DNA from: Chaetorhynchus papuensis
Lineage: Eukaryota > Chordata > Aves > Passeriformes > Rhipiduridae
Length of the DNA stretch: 64,000 nt
Assembly: GCA_013396525.1 (NCBI GenBank)
Contig: VWYX01000354.1
Coordinates: 374,044 to 438,043, forward strand
Reading direction: 5' to 3'
Shown here: piece by piece, positions 25,206 to 39,353 of the stretch
Layout of the letters: each line of letters starts with the position of its first letter
Numbering within the stretch: position 1 is the first letter of the stretch
Made by a program: the position numbers and the translations under genes
The notes under the pieces: generated by a model
Told to the model about the DNA's origin: nothing
What the model saw: only the letters and a program-made list of their open reading frames with translations
Databases searched by the model: none

Positions 25206-28200
25206 AGCAGAAAAGTGGTACTTGCCATTCCCGTGTAAGAATTATGCACGTGGTCTCAATTTGATTAGAACCAGAAGATGTCAATCCCCAGAGTAAAGCT
25301 CTGGCCTAGGTAGAGTCAAGGGGAAATGCTGAAGAACCACCGTTATAGACCACAGATTGTTATGAATTTCTGTTAAGTCAGAGTAGTATTTGTGAGATCA
25401 TTTCTAAAGACAGAGGAAGGTGACTTTTTCAAAGCTCCTAAAGACACACAGCTGAAGAAGTACTTGATCTTTTATCTGCTTTGCTACTTGCTACTCCCCA
25501 TCTACCTGAGGCATTGCTAAGTCACTCTCTAGCTTTGTGGACACCCCTGTTTGGCCATTTGACTTTCTGAAGCCACTGAAGCTCAAATGCCTGAGAGCTA
25601 AGAGACTACTCCAGCTGGAGCACAGTAGTCAAATTTTCTAAACATCCACTTAATTAAGGACAGTTCATTCCCAGTTTTAAAGTCTAGAAGCCAGGGCACC
25701 TATTTGAAATGTGAAGACTGAGGCTCACACCCCTCTGTAATGACTTCTGGACATCAGCAACAGGTGCCAATTGTATCCTCCAGGCTGTGAGATGAAGCCA
25801 TCCCTTTAAAGGCCTCCTTATCCCAGACGGTGAGATAAGATACAGGACGTGTGAGAAGTGACCTGGTCTTCTGAAAGGATATCTTCAGATAGGCGAGGAT
25901 CCAGGCCTGGAGAGCTCTTGGAGTCCTGCTATGCAGACCTACATCATCACATGCTGTTTCTGCTCTTTAGCTGGTTTACGCTTTGGTTTCACGTTATTTT
26001 AAGTCACTGGTGCTGGAAGGTTTGGCTTTGTCACAAAATAGTGACCTCAATATAACAGACACTGTATGCAAAATATCCACACTGAACAGCACCTACGACT
26101 AATGTAAGGTAAATCTCAATCTACCCATCTCCTTAAATGCTGAATAAAGTTCAGAAAATTCCTACTTCAACAACAGCAGTGGAATTACAGTCACAGATGT
26201 CTACAGATTACCTCTCCAGCCATGTCCATGGTAACACAAGCTAAAAGTAGCTGGAGGTTTGTACTTGAATTCTCCAGATGAAGAATGTAGATTTAATTGA
26301 ACCCAGATGATACCAATAAGGAGAAATCCTGCCTGCTACAGTAGAGACCATTGAAAACTGCATGCCCCAGCAGAGACAGTCTGCAGGAGATAAGGAATTC
26401 CCTTTGCTTGAACTTGGCCCATTTGCTTCCCTACTGTGATGAAATCCACGGCCAACCAACAGAGAGGCAAAGGAATAGGCCAGCATGAGAAAATGCCAGC
26501 GTAACAGGACCTGGCAATCAAAAAAGTAATGTAAACAGTTCGTTTCTGACTCCTGGAGGTACCAGGAACAGCAAAGCAGTGATGTCTGTCTCCTTACCAT
26601 TTTGTCAGTGCTGAATTAGAGTGGAGGAGGCACGTGCAGGGCACAGAGAAGGGGATACATTTGAGCACTGCAACTCTTCTCTCTCAGTTTTGCTCCCAAA
26701 TGCATTCTGCCCAACAGAACTTCCCAACATAATTTTCTGGCATGAGTCATCAGTAGAATGAAATACCAGAAAATATCTGCTGGACTGTGTGAAGTGGCAC
26801 AGCTCCATGGCAGGTCATAGAGATTCAGGAAATGTCAAAGCAGGTGTCGGGGTTCTTTCCAGAATTAAGGAAGTATGGTAACATTGAGATTAGGCTTCTA
26901 GAATCTAACAATACAGACATCATTCTTATGACACCCTGAAGAGTTTAGAAATGTGCAGTGAAGACTCACTTCAGTGTTGCAAGTCCTTACACAGAGATTT
27001 AAAGTCTGGTCCCATAAGTGTACCTAATGTTTGAGATTAGTACTGAGGCATGTAATCCAGATCCTGAAGACATGGATAGGCACTTCCTGCTTCCTCATGC
27101 AGAACCAGAAAGGATTAGTGGGGCTGATGGTGTGAGAGAGCCTCTGGATGCCTCCAGATACTTAAACTGAGTGTATTGAAGCAATGAAGTACAGGTCAAG
27201 ACTGCTACTGGTGGTACTGAAGATACTATGCAGATACTGCATTACCTTTGACAATAAAGATCAGCATCTGGATAATTTTAAAGTTACAATTAGGATCAGT
27301 GTTTAGGAATGTAAAACTCCATACATTAATTATTTCTACATTCTGCAGAGTCTAGAAAGCAACTAATATACTAAGTACTGTAAGTACTTCTCAGCCTTGT
27401 TCAGTTTTCCAGCAAGTCCCCGGAAACCCTACAAGTTTGCATTAGGGATGAATAATAAAAAGCATCTTGAAGAAAAATCTGTATTTGTTAAGCCTTGAGG
27501 AAGATGGAAAGTTTGGGAGAAAAACTGAAGCAGAGGGTCTGTAGGCCTCATATTGCATTTTGTTGCATGAGCCACTTCCTTTCTTTATGTCTTAGAGATA
27601 GGATCAGGTTTCATTCTAGAAGAAAACGCATCTAGACAAGCCACATTTGCTGCATCTTTCAGAACCCTGATCAATGTGGACAAGTGTGGTGCTACCCACT
27701 GCTGTACAACACAGGGTTTCTGACCCAGAAGCCTTGTCAAATAGCTTGATGATAAACTTAATTTTAGCATTTGTAAAGCCAGGGGATCTACACATGCTGC
27801 TCTAACAGTACCACACAGGGCACAGTATGACAAAGATTGGTATTAGAGAGTTGTTTGTGTTGCCAAGTTAGTCTTGCTGCACCCTGTGGGGCTCAGCAAC
27901 ACAGAACAGGGCAGGTGTTAGTGCATCTTTACAGCAGCTCCAGGGGCAGTGAGGGCTGGTTTATGATTAGAAAACCTACAGAAAAGAGACAGTTTACTTT
28001 TGCAACACCATGAAAAGTCTGAAAAGTTAGGGATAGGACTCGTGTTAGGGGTTTTCCAGGGTTTGTCTCGTGAGTTAGAGGAAGCAATGATCTGGCTGCA
28101 CATCAGGTGCTACAACATAGTGTACTTGAAGACTATTATTGTGTTGTCCTCCAAGGCCCACAATATTGCAAATTTATGAGGTGAAGGCCTTATACTACAT

Positions 28201-31127
28201 CTGAACATCTGAATTATTAACAGGGTAAATAAGGCCATGGACAGGGCTAGAGCTAATGTTATCTTACTGTGACTTTCTTCAGGGATAAGAAGGAAGGGGG
28301 TTTGCCTTCCATGGTGTCCTGGAGTATGAGCTACTATTTTTCTACATTTCATGTTAGATTATGATTTAGAGTTACAGTTGTAATCTAAAGCAGTCAAGTA
28401 GAATATTTTCACTACATAGGTCTATGTCTAGGAAGTTTTTAAAAAGAAGTTGAGAAATTAGAATTTAAAGTCACATAAAGTTAGATTCTAAGGTAGAACT
28501 TTGTCCCATGAGAAAATCTTATTTTAAGGTTAGAGTTAGGGTTAGAGAAACTAATAGCCTTAAAATTTACCCTCATCAGAATAAGGGAACCCATTGTGGG
28601 GTGGGGGCTTAGGTAGCTAAAAGTATTAGTGTGTGTCCTGCTGACACTGAGGGGGAAGAAATTAATGGTAGAGTTGAAGGGCCAAGATTAACTCCTAGTT
28701 TCTGAATTCCTATGTGGGTGCCCTTCAGGCTAGGGTTAGTGTTACTGAGATAAAATAGCCAGATGGGTTATTTTTTATTGCATCCTGCAGGTGGAGAAGC
28801 ATCATAGAGATGAGTGATAAATGTGAGTCCAGGAGATTGTTTATGACTTCAAGTACAACTGGGCTTACTGGAGACTTCTCATAGTATCTTGTGATTTACA
28901 TTAAAAAATGCCTTAAACCAAGGTGAGGGGTGGGGATGGTGTGTGTGTGTGTGTCAGGGTCGCATTTTAAGAAACTACAGCAGGAAGAATGTCTGGTCTT
29001 GCTGTGCCTTGTTCATTCTAGAAAGATGGGGAGAGGATCTAGATAAATAAAAAGCTGTCTGTCCCATACAGTAAATAACAATACAAGGACAAGAGCTCTT
29101 GTTCTCATCAAAATTTTCTGTGTTGTGTAGTTTTGAAGAATAAAGAACTTTCTGGTTGCATCTGGTTCTGTGAAACCAGTCTACTCCCTCCAGCTTTACC
29201 CCAAAATCCCCACCCAAAACCAGCATGAAATGCATTTCAGCAGGAGTTATTTCAGACTGAAACTAAGCTTCTCAACCGTTCTGTCAGCTGCCTCCACTCT
29301 TGCTGCCTGTAGCGTGCAAGGCAGCACATCAAGACCTGAATCCCAAAAGCAGGTGGATGGGGAGAAGCACCTTCCCTGAAATCTTTGCACAAGGGCTCAG
29401 GGCTGCCAAATTCTATTTCTCACCTCATCCTTCTGAGCTCTTGTACAGCAAGAAAGTCATGTTTGGCTGTTTCTTCACCCCTACTCCCAACCACAAGTCC
29501 CAGATGGATGTACAAGGAATCTCCGTATATAGAGAGACAGGAGGGACATACAGCCTTCAGTTCACCACCAGGTTTTCAGCCTCTGCCTGGCCACTCACCA
29601 TCCCACAGAAAAGGCATTTGGCCTCAAAACCAATCCCCATACATAAGATCAGAAATTTCCAAAAGGCCACACCTACCTGAAGTCACGATAAAAGGATCTT
29701 GACCATCAAATTTAACTCCTCTCAATAAAACCCTCCTAGCTCTGCAGAAAGCACCGAGAACAGTTTCTTTCACTTGTCCAACTCAAACCTTAAACCTGAC
29801 ATTAACTTAGCCGGTCTGCTTAGACCTGAGGGAACCCTTTCTTGGAATATAAAAGGCACTGGGTCATGCACAATGATGTTACGACCTCAACCCTCCAAAG
29901 CACAACTCTTCTTTCCCAAAATCTTGTTGCTGCAAGGCAACTTAAGAAAAATACCTCTAAATGCATTGGGACCTGCACCCAGCATCCAAGACAGTTATGT
30001 AGACAGGACCTGCCTTGCCTGAGTATCTCTAACTTCTGTCCTTTCCTGCCTTTTTAGGAGCTGCAGGATGCAGCAAGGAGAGGCTCTCTAGCTGCTTTAG
30101 GTACTCTCCCATGACTCTGACATTAGTAAATATTCTCCAAGATAGCTCCAGCCTGAAGCCCATAAGCAGATGCCTCTCTTACTCTCTGTGCCCTGCATAA
30201 AAACACTGCCTAGATGCTTTAAATCCCCATATCTCTAATTGTAATCTAATCCCTAACATTGTCACTTCCCAGGGGACCATAAACTACATTTGAAGCCCCA
30301 ATTCCCTATAGCATCCTAAATCCTCCCCCTCTCTTTCTGGTCTGTGCAGGTTACAGGTAGCATAACCTGTTTGGCTGCTTCATTTTCTCTACGTCTAACC
30401 TGAAATGTGTTGTGAAATGCAATTATATAGCAGGACACAACAGCCTTCAGTCCCCATGGTTTATTGCCCAGGCTTCACAGCACGTCTCAGTAAAAATGCC
30501 TTTAAGTGCACAAATGTCTGCCATGAGAAACTTACCCCTAAAATGATATGTGGCCCATTCCTGAAATCAGTCAAGTCAGAGAAGCAAAAGCAGCCAGACT
30601 GGTTATTCCTGTCACAACCTGCACAGCCCAGAAAGGCAGGCACACAGCTGCTTTTAGCGGGGCACTTGCACAATTTACAGACGTGGTTGGTCCCCTGAGT
30701 ACATTTGAGGATGAAGCTGTTTAGGAGTCCAGAGATGAAGGAATTTTAGGACATCATTACTGCACCATCCTGCAGTGGCCAGGCAGGGAGATGGAGTGTA
30801 AGAGGAATACAGCACATCGAGCAGAGGATCTCTTCCTGTTTGAACTGCTACCCAGGTACATTTCAGGTTGAGGTTAGGGTTAGGTCTAGGGTTTCAAAAA
30901 AGCAGACAGACAGGCTTTTCTTGCTGTATCAGGCAGTGCACAGAAAGTTCAGTAAGCAGACACTTGTTGGTAGGCTATGTCCCTGTCTAGCACTTTCAGA
31001 TATTAGCCTAGTGATCCAGAAAACACTTCATTTCAAGTCATAATTATTGTAATACTTCCCAGGGCCTATAAATTAAAATAATTCTGCTGCTTGGGGAGCT
31101 CTATGCCTTTCTCAGCCTCTGACAAAA
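25206..31127. other. Unique non-coding stretch between two CR1 copies
   Basis: No gene recognised. A patch at about 25420-25475 faintly resembles the MIR 'GACTTGCC..CACACAGCT' segment but is too weak to call. A GT microsatellite lies at 28939-28954. Two short telomere-like GTTAGGGTTAG runs occur near 28527-28545 and 30872-30885. Open frames, including 126 codons at 29300-29680, show no domain. Confidence 0.6.
28939..28954. repeat. GT microsatellite
   Basis: Eight GT units in a G-rich context. Confidence 0.9.
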
Positions 31128-31590
31128 TGAATGGTTTGGGTTGGAAGGGACCTTAAAGATCACCTAGCTCCAAACCCCCTGCCATGGCCAGGGAAGCTTC
31201 CACTCGCCCAGGTTAATCACAGTCACATCCAGCCTGGTCTTGAACTACTCAGGGAATGGGGAATTCACAGCCTCTCTGGGCAACCTGTTCCAGTGCTTCA
31301 CCACCCTCACAGCAAATAATTTCTTAACAATATCTGGTCTAAACCTACCCTCCTTTAGCTTAAGGCCATTCCCCCTCGTCCTGTCACTACAGGCCCTTGT
31401 TAGGTCCATCTCCAGCTTTTTTTATAGGCCACCTTTATGCACAGGAAGGCTGCTATAAGGTCTCCCCACAGCCTTGTCTTCTCCAGGCTGGACAACCTCA
31501 ACACTAGCAACCTGTCTTCATCAGAGAGGTGCTCCAGCCCTGTGATCAGCTTAGTGGCTCTCCTCTGGGAGCTTCTTTTTATGTACAGGA
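31128..31590 (-). repeat. CR1 LINE 3' UTR copy
   Basis: The plus strand shows the CR1 3' UTR in reverse: ATGGTTTGGGTTGGAAGGGA, AAACCCCCTGCCATGGCCAG, CTCTCTGGGCAACCTGTTCC, CATTCCCCCTCGTCCTGTCA, AAGGCTGCTATAAGGTCTCC and AGAGAGGTGCTCCAGCCCTG. The terminal octamers next to 31128 are missing. The copy extends further toward the 5' side than the one at 24785. Just beyond it, 31600-31624 can fold into a roughly 10-base-pair hairpin with one bulge. Confidence 0.96.
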
Positions 31591-33127
31591 GCCAACAGTG
31601 TTAAGGACACTGAAGTGTCTTAATAGCAGTCAAAATCTGATGCTGTCCTTTATTTCAGGGACCATTTTCTGGGTGTTCCGTGATGGATACCCAAGAGAGA
31701 ACCAAGGAATCCAAGGCATGAAGGAGCCTGAATGCCTCAGGGACATGAGAGCTGGGAAGTGACCATGTGGTGTGTGTGGGCACCAGGGTGGAATATTCTC
31801 TGTAACTGAAGAGCTTTGTTTCCTGTTTGTAGTAGGATTGAGGCTGGGGCTTGAGCTAGCACGTGGGAGTTTGTCACTTTAAAAAATACCTGCTGTTGAT
31901 GGCCTCTGTCTCTCAAGGGTCATGCTCAGTAGGTGCTGAATTGTTCTGCCTGGAAGTGTCTTCAGTGATGTCCCTGATGGCCCCGAAAAATCTTTCGAGG
32001 AGCAGCCACCCCGCTGACATCCCAGCCTCACTGCTCCCTTTGGAGCAGGTGGGTGCTGGCAGCACCCTGAGCAGACCAAGCACGGCAGCACAAGGGACAT
32101 GGGACAGGACACGTATCTCCAGCCTTAAACACTTCAGGAATGTCTCCTTACTGCAGTAATCTGATGAAGTCGTGGTGTCCTCGCCTGTGCCCATGCCTCT
32201 TGGCCACCAGAGGATGCCCCTCTGATGTTCTGGCCAGGGCAGACGACAATTTCTGTGCACCTCTCACTGCACATCTGCCTGTGGGCTTGGTGATGTGTGT
32301 TAGACATCAATTTCTGATTCTTGCAGGTCAGCAAGTAACCCCTGTAAGTAAACGAGCATCCAAATTAAAGACAGGCATGTTGCAACAAGGGAACTCAATC
32401 TGATTCCAAAGGTGAAAGATCAAGTTTATTAACTAAGCCACCCACCTCCCCAGCAATATTATAAGAATTAAAACCAGACTTCCTGGTGTTATATATGCAA
32501 CAGCTATATAATATCCTATATATGTCAACAGCATAAATTATGCCAGAAGATGTTTTATCTGCTGCTGCAAAAAATATGGAGACTTCTTCTTTTGATTTAA
32601 GGGTTACAAAGTAGGGGTTTTTTTAATTTATGTGGACAACATCCTGTCCTCTACTTACAGACTTAGACAACTGCAGTAAACTGTCCCTTAAGGGCGCAAA
32701 GCAGATATCCAAAGATTTACGGTATTTGTCAGTGAAAAGACTTCTTTTGTTGTTTAATTGAGAAATTCAAACTGAGATAATGTGGTCTGGCTACAGTCAT
32801 CTCTGAAACCTACTGGTAGGATAAAAATTTTATTTAAAAAACAAGACTTGAATTACCAGTTCCTTTATGATCATTAAGGGCATTTGATCCCCGTAGTTTA
32901 TGGCAGTTCTCACACAAATTGTAAGTGTTAGAAGTCAAAATGAACAGCTGATCTCAAACATAATCAGTGTTGAAAGTTACTGCAGGGGCTAGAAAGGCTG
33001 ACAGCTCATTTGCAGCACAAAGAGGAATTACCATACCATTCATGATAGACAAAGTTCAAACCAGTAAGAAAGAAATTACCTTCTTTCCATTAGTTGTATT
33101 GATTAAGCATGTTTTCACAGTATTTCC

Positions 33128-33210
33128 TTGAATGGAGATGAGCATTATTGACTTAATTCAGTTCAGGCTGGTGTAAATGAGGACTAATTCAATTTTAATC
33201 AGTGACATTA
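33128..33210. repeat. Possible old interspersed repeat, family unknown
   Basis: The stretch contains GGCTGGTGTAAATGAGGACT and a TGGAGATGAGCATTATTGAC block. These resemble the 'TTACACCAGTGTAAATGAG' and 'TTGACTTCAATGGAG' motifs common in old reptile and bird repeats. I cannot name the family, and the resemblance is loose. Confidence 0.3.
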
Positions 33211-35534
33211 GTCTAACACAAATAAGTTCTTCATTATATTTTCTCTGTGATCAAATTCATGCATGTGAGCTTCATCACATATTTTTTTCTAAATTCCCCA
33301 TCAGTGCTTAGAGTAAAAGATCATAACAATAGTTGTAAAGCCTCCCACCAGAATTAATCTGATAAGATGCTTGTACACTTTGCACTTGGCTTGAAGAAGA
33401 GGACACAAGATGTGTTGAAATCTGTCTGGGGAAACAGCCAACTATCAGCAGTAGTTCTCCGATTCTTTCTTGAGGAATCCTGAAAAAATAAAAAACAGCA
33501 ATCTACATTTATTTAGTTATTTATTTAAAAGAAAAATTACTGATCATACATCCTGCAACTGATTGAATTGACTATTAGTCAGTGAGTGGATTAATTTTGT
33601 CTGTGTGCTTGCTAATTATCTAAAACCTAAGCAAAATCCAGGAAGTTACAAATTTGTTGGTACTACTCACTACCGCTTGCAAAAATATTCTTCTGTGAAA
33701 GTATTACTCTGCTCTGAAGTGACGAAAGCCATTCTGAGCCATAAAGACCGTCTGAATGAGGGCATGTTAGAGACACAAATGCAGCACCAGCCTGACCAAC
33801 CAGGTCTTTATAAATTCACTTTCCCATTAAGTGCTGGGAAATTTTGATCCTTATGTATATAGTTCTGCACCTTTTCATTGCAATCCTACTTCGGGCACTC
33901 GAGTGAAACGTTTGTCTGGAGTACCTGGCTGTGCTCAGCACACCCTCCCTTACAAGCCACCTCCTCGCCACTCAGTGTCACCAATGCCAGCATCCACTTA
34001 GGGGAAGTTTCAAAGTGCAGAATTCTCATCTGATCTTTCATTTTGTTCTGGAAAGGAGCCATACACAGCAGAAATACACTTGCAGCCTTGCCTCTGGGTG
34101 TAGAAGAGTTTTGTTTGCTGGCAGATAGTACAAACGACCCTGAGCTCCCAGCTCTCATCCTTGTGGGGTACTTCCTGAAGTTCTGGTGTTGCAGATTGAG
34201 TGACACCATGTGGGCCACTGTGTGTTATAGGTGTCCATCATACACGCATATCTGTGAGGTTCAACAGCAGAGCTTTCCCAAATATCCAGAAGTACTTTTC
34301 AGACATGGCTGCTGGACTCTGTAAGAACTTCAGAACCCCCCTTTCTGACTTGTGAAAACATGCGAATGTGCAACATGGGGACACAAATGTTTATCCAAAC
34401 AAACTTAAGCAGTTTCCAACAAGGCCATGGTTTCTCCTCACATGGAGCCGGGGGAGATCTGGCAGCAACAGAACATGCAGCTCCCGGTGTCACAGCAGGA
34501 ACAAGGAGGGGATACTGGGGTTAGTGGACTTTTTCAGTGCTGCCTGAAATGGCTGTGAAAGCAAACAAAAGGAAACTGTTGGAAGCACTAAGCCCGGCAT
34601 CCCAGCAGAGCTGGCCGGGTTTGCTGGCGTCGTGGCAGGGCTCTGTCCCCACCCACACGTCATGGACTGGCACCACAGCCTCCTCAAGAAGAATATACTC
34701 CTTTTTTAATGAGAAATTCAGTGATTTATCTGATAAGAGAGCAATTATCTGAAGACAATATCATCATTTGTGGGTAGGAAGCCATCCTTTGCACCATGCC
34801 AGGGATGTGACCAAACACAGCACATATTTCACTTTGGACTAAGTGTTCCCTTTCATCTAGAATGTGGCTTCCTTTCACAACTCTAGCTGGCTTGCATAAA
34901 GCTACCTTTCATCTGATTTCCTAATAAATAAGTCTTTTAATTCACATGGGGTCAGTTGCCTGTGACTAGAATATTTTCTGCAGGAACGTGTCAGAGCAGG
35001 TACATAATACATCTACTACAGCATATCCTTTTAAGGAATGAACCCTACAAGAGTGTATCACAACAGTGCATCTTGAACACTGGGAACTGGCTGTGGGACC
35101 CCTTCCCTCCCGTATTGCTTCAGCCCCTCACTGCAGAAGGGAGCTGCAGGGAAATCCCAAGAAATCTGATTTCTCAAATAGTGGTGTTCATTCCCTCTTT
35201 TTCTTAGAGAATTCTAAAAGTGCTTACTTCCTCTGGAGGAAAAGGGTAAAGCTCAAATTCCTATAAAAACCTACTTCTAAACTCTTGGAAGCAGGAACAG
35301 TCTGTCCTGCTGGGAAAGCAGCAGCAGCTTTAGAGCCCATTCAGCTACCTCTGCTGGGAGCCCCAGCACGCACCCAGCCCTGAGCTCATCCATCTTCCTG
35401 CCAGCCAAGTAGACCTTCACCTCCTCCCAGGCTGCTGGGAATCGTGGTTCTGTACATCAGTGCTAATGGGTGACCCGAGCCTGCAGGCCTTGGGGTGAAG
35501 GGCAGCCCTCACTGTATGTTCAGCATGAATTTAA

Positions 35535-35582
35535 GTGACCTGCAGGACTCCAAGAACTCAGAGTCCTGCAGAACTGAGTCAC
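35535..35582. other. Perfect-stem hairpin candidate
   Basis: CTGCAGGACTC (35540-35550) and GAGTCCTGCAG (35561-35571) are exact reverse complements with a 10-base loop. An outer pair GTGAC (35535-35539) and GTCAC (35578-35582) adds five pairs across a 6-base one-sided bulge. The stem is too short for a standard microRNA precursor, and no flanking structure was found. Confidence 0.5.
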
Positions 35583-38500
35583 CTCTAGTCATCATGCCAC
35601 AGTTACATATTTGGTCCTTTATTACAACGATCTAGTGGCTCTTATTCATCAATTTCAAACCATACACCACCAAAATCCTCGAAGACTGTAATCCAATTCC
35701 CATTGCTTCCAATGCAGATGATTTAGTCTATCACAGAGTATAACTATACACAGAGCTGGAATATACATGGCTTTGAAACAATTTATTTGCTGCTGCTTAA
35801 GAAAAATCCCTACCATCAGATCTTAATTTCTTCCCACAGAAACAAAGACCAGATTTTTTAGTGTTTGGTCTGTTTCCTTGCTGCTATTACCAATGCACTG
35901 GCATTAGTTTAGAAGAAGACCGTCCTACTAAGCATGACTATCCTTTTTAAAAAATAATTGCTAGGGGCAACTTACAGCAGGCTCAAAGAAGGCAGAGAGG
36001 GAGATGGGGAAAGAAGAGAATTGCTTTGTTTTGATCCATTGCACTCACAGTCCCACAAATTCCTTTTGATTTATCTTTGTAGACTGCTTTCACCATCCCA
36101 AACAGCCAGAATCACAACCTAATTTCTCCCATGTCAGCAGTAAGACAAAAACTGAATCACAGCTACCAGTTTTCTCTCTACTGCTTTTTTTTTTTTTTAA
36201 ATTATATGCTACAAAATATCTGTGATCAACTTTATAGGCTATGGCAGAAGAGTTCTTCAAACTGCCCAGCAGATACTAAGGCTTTCCCCACAAGGGATTT
36301 CCATTGGAAAAATGGGATATCACACTTTGGAGCCCCTCCTGCATCCAATGTGGATAGTCTGGAAGGCACTCCAGTCTAAAAAGCTGTATTAACCTGGTCT
36401 TAATTCTGAGGTTGTATCATAGCTCAAGGGTAAAAGGCTACAGAAATACTACTGTTAGTCCCAGACAGGCAATTCAAATCGAGGAACTTGTTATTAAACA
36501 TCATAAAACAGACTAAAATTAGAAAGATATGCAAAAGCACAATAAGGCCCCTAAATAAACCTTCTTAGAGTAATACTATGTGAGGATTGAACATTTCTGA
36601 TTAGCTTTTTGTTTGCAGTCTCTAGATTTTTAAAACATCTGATTTTTTTAAATCATGTCACACAAGAACTGCTGCGACCTTGTCAGGATGGGCACATAAC
36701 AGGAGAGAAATGAGGAGGAAAAATACTCTAAATTCTTCAGGAAGGATTAGGGTTATCCTGGAGCAGCACACACATGGGATTGCTCCCTATATACAGTTTA
36801 TAATCTTATTCTCAGGAAGCTGCTGAGAGATATTAATGGGTGGGAGAGGAAGTACTTCATACTCAAGTGGCTGAATAACATTTTACAGCCTGTACTGAGG
36901 CAGTGCCCAGAGCTGCAGTTTAGTCCTATCAAGATGACAAGCCTTGGGGTTTCTTTTTCACTATTGCATCCATTACGTTTCAGGCAGAGCATCAGCTCCC
37001 CATATATTGAGCAATTTACAAATGCAAAAGCAGACAAGGTCCATGTGCCTAAGAACTTGTAGCTTGAGGAAAGATTAGTTTAGAAAAGCAAATTTTTAAA
37101 CCTAGTGAGCAAAGCATTATCTCAAATGCAAAGACTCTTGCAGCTGTTGGAATCACCAGTGTTATGGGGACTTTTTTTCATGTCCTAGAGTCAGCAAAGA
37201 CCAGGCTAAAATGGGAAACATGAAGTGAGTCCCTTTCAGTGAAAATGTGCAGACATTTAATTGTCTGTCCACTAGCCAAAAGAACAGGGATGCTAACAGG
37301 GACATTGCCTGACTGACCTCTTTCCCTGCTTCTCTTCCTCCCATGCCATAGCTACAAGGGAAGGTGGGCAAGACAGTGTCTCTACCACTGCTCATGTTCC
37401 CTGTGGGGGAAAGAGTCAGCACAGGGCTGCAGCAGAGCTTTGGAAAGCCTTGGCTGAGACCCTGCTTTGATGGCAGCATGGGAAGGGCTCCTGCTTACCC
37501 TGTGAGTTTGCATCGTGCTGGATGGGAAGGGAATCTCACACATCTGAGATCACTTCAGACTACCACAGAAATTGAAAACATTTCAGTGTCAGGTGGTGTA
37601 GTCCCACTGGAGGTCCTTCCTCCATTTTGGAGCTCTCCTACCAAGCCCCTGGAAGCAAAGGAGCTACTTAGAGGACTGATGAAAATAATTGTTTTCCAGA
37701 ACTTTCTGAACCACAGTTTGCATGGGTTTTACAAACAATGTCCACACTTCATTTTTTGTTGTTATTACAGAAGGGACTGGGAACAGCAACATTTTAAAGA
37801 ATAAAGGAGGCATCAGTTGCAAAAGCATTTCCCACAGCTGCCTGGTTGGCAGAGCACAGACCCCGGCTGCAGTTAGGAGAGCATTCTCCACAACAGCAAA
37901 GCTTGCTTGGTTAAGGTTGAGGAGCTCTTGCCCCCAGACTGTTATTTCTGTCCATGTGCAACATTTAAGCATCTTTTTACTTAAACCAGTACAACTGTTT
38001 GTTAAACTGTGCCATAATGCAAATGTAAGAAACTTTTCAAAAAAAGTAGTGGACTCGTAGAGGTTATTTTTGCCTCTAATGCATGGGTTTCATGCCTGGT
38101 TGAAATGAAAAAGCCCTACAAGCAGAGTAATGGCACGATGGACAAAGCAGTGTAGGCAGGAAGGGAGGCAGCACAGAGAAGCAATTTTTAAACAGCTTTG
38201 ATTTCAGAGAAATCGTGTGTGTGACTGCAGTGTGAGATCCCCAAGCACTGCAAGCTGTGCCCTGCCCTGATACAGCCCTTCTGCTCATCCATCCTCCTCT
38301 CTTGCCATTTCCCCCTCTGTGGGCCGGGGAGGCCATGCTCAAATGCCGTGAGCTATCTGTTTTCCACCTGTTATTTCAGAAGGTTTTATGATTCTGGGGG
38401 CTTATGGTTTTATATCCGCCACTCCAGGTGTTCATGGAAAAGGGAAATTGAATTCATGCCTTGGCTTTTGTGATATTTTTGTTTACAAATTCAAGTTCCC

Positions 38501-39201
38501 CGAAAGAACCTTAGCTCTTCCAGGCCCTCAAGCAGAGCCTAATCCCACTGTAGATTATATCTATCTAATGCCCTGAAAAGGAATGTCAGAAGGGTGCCAG
38601 TAAAAGCTTCTCCTCTGTCACGTCAACAAATTGTCCAATAAAACCATGCAGGCAGATTTGACAAGGTATTAAAAAAAACCCACCAAAACCCCCAAACAAA
38701 GAACCCAGACCTTCTTTACACACAGGATAAACATGCAACTAAATGCAAAATCAGTGTATCTGTTTCCTCCATAGGTCTTCTTTTAAAACTGGTACCTACT
38801 CAGTTAGATTGCTGATGAAAAAGAAAGAGAAAGATGATACTAGCTGAATTTCAGGGATGTGATAGTAAGATTCCACTGCTTATTCATGATGCATTAGTTT
38901 GAAAGAGAAAAGACATCTCTCTGAATGGCCCTCATGATAGTCTTGTGAGAATAAGCGACAGACAGAGCGGAGCCCATCGGGGATTCTACCAGTAAGACTG
39001 ACTCAGGGCAAAGACTTCGTATTGCATTAAAATATATTCTTGAAAGACACCATTTGACTCTTGCAGAAATAATTTCACATATATTAAACTGGAGTTGCAT
39101 ATAACATTATGTAATTTTTATAAGTTGCTTCACAACTGTGTATTTTATTCCTGCATCCAAGGCATTAAATTTCATTAATTTGATTTCTTCTTATCAAGCA
39201 G

Positions 39202-39353
39202 CAGCCAAACAGATGCTCAGTGAAGATGAGGAGAAGAAAACAAAAAGCTTTTTCACTCTGAGGGCTCTGCTGTATGTCATGGGTGCTTACACAGGCTCAC
39301 AAATCACTGGTGATAAAATGGATGCCTTCTACAAACCAAAGCCTTGGGCCTAG
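39202..39353 (+). other. Weak exon candidate
   Basis: A pyrimidine-rich run (39181-39195) followed by AAGCAG gives a possible splice acceptor ending at 39201. The frame after it stays open for 50 codons to a TAG at 39351 and is unusually charged (it includes SEDEEKK). I recognise no family and no partner exon, and no polyadenylation signal stands out nearby. Chance is the more likely explanation. Confidence 0.15.

Noticed and set aside
25420..25475. MIR-like 'CACACAGCT' patch
   Set aside because: Only one short block matches and the flanks do not follow the family order.
29720..29760. AATAAA-containing stretch as an LTR or polyadenylation end
   Set aside because: No paired LTR, no primer-binding site and no retroviral coding sequence nearby; I found no endogenous retrovirus in the window.
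28527..30885. Telomere-like GTTAGGGTTAG runs and scattered TTAGGG/CCCTAA hexamers
   Set aside because: Each run is under two full repeats, and the number of single hexamers across the window is about what chance predicts.
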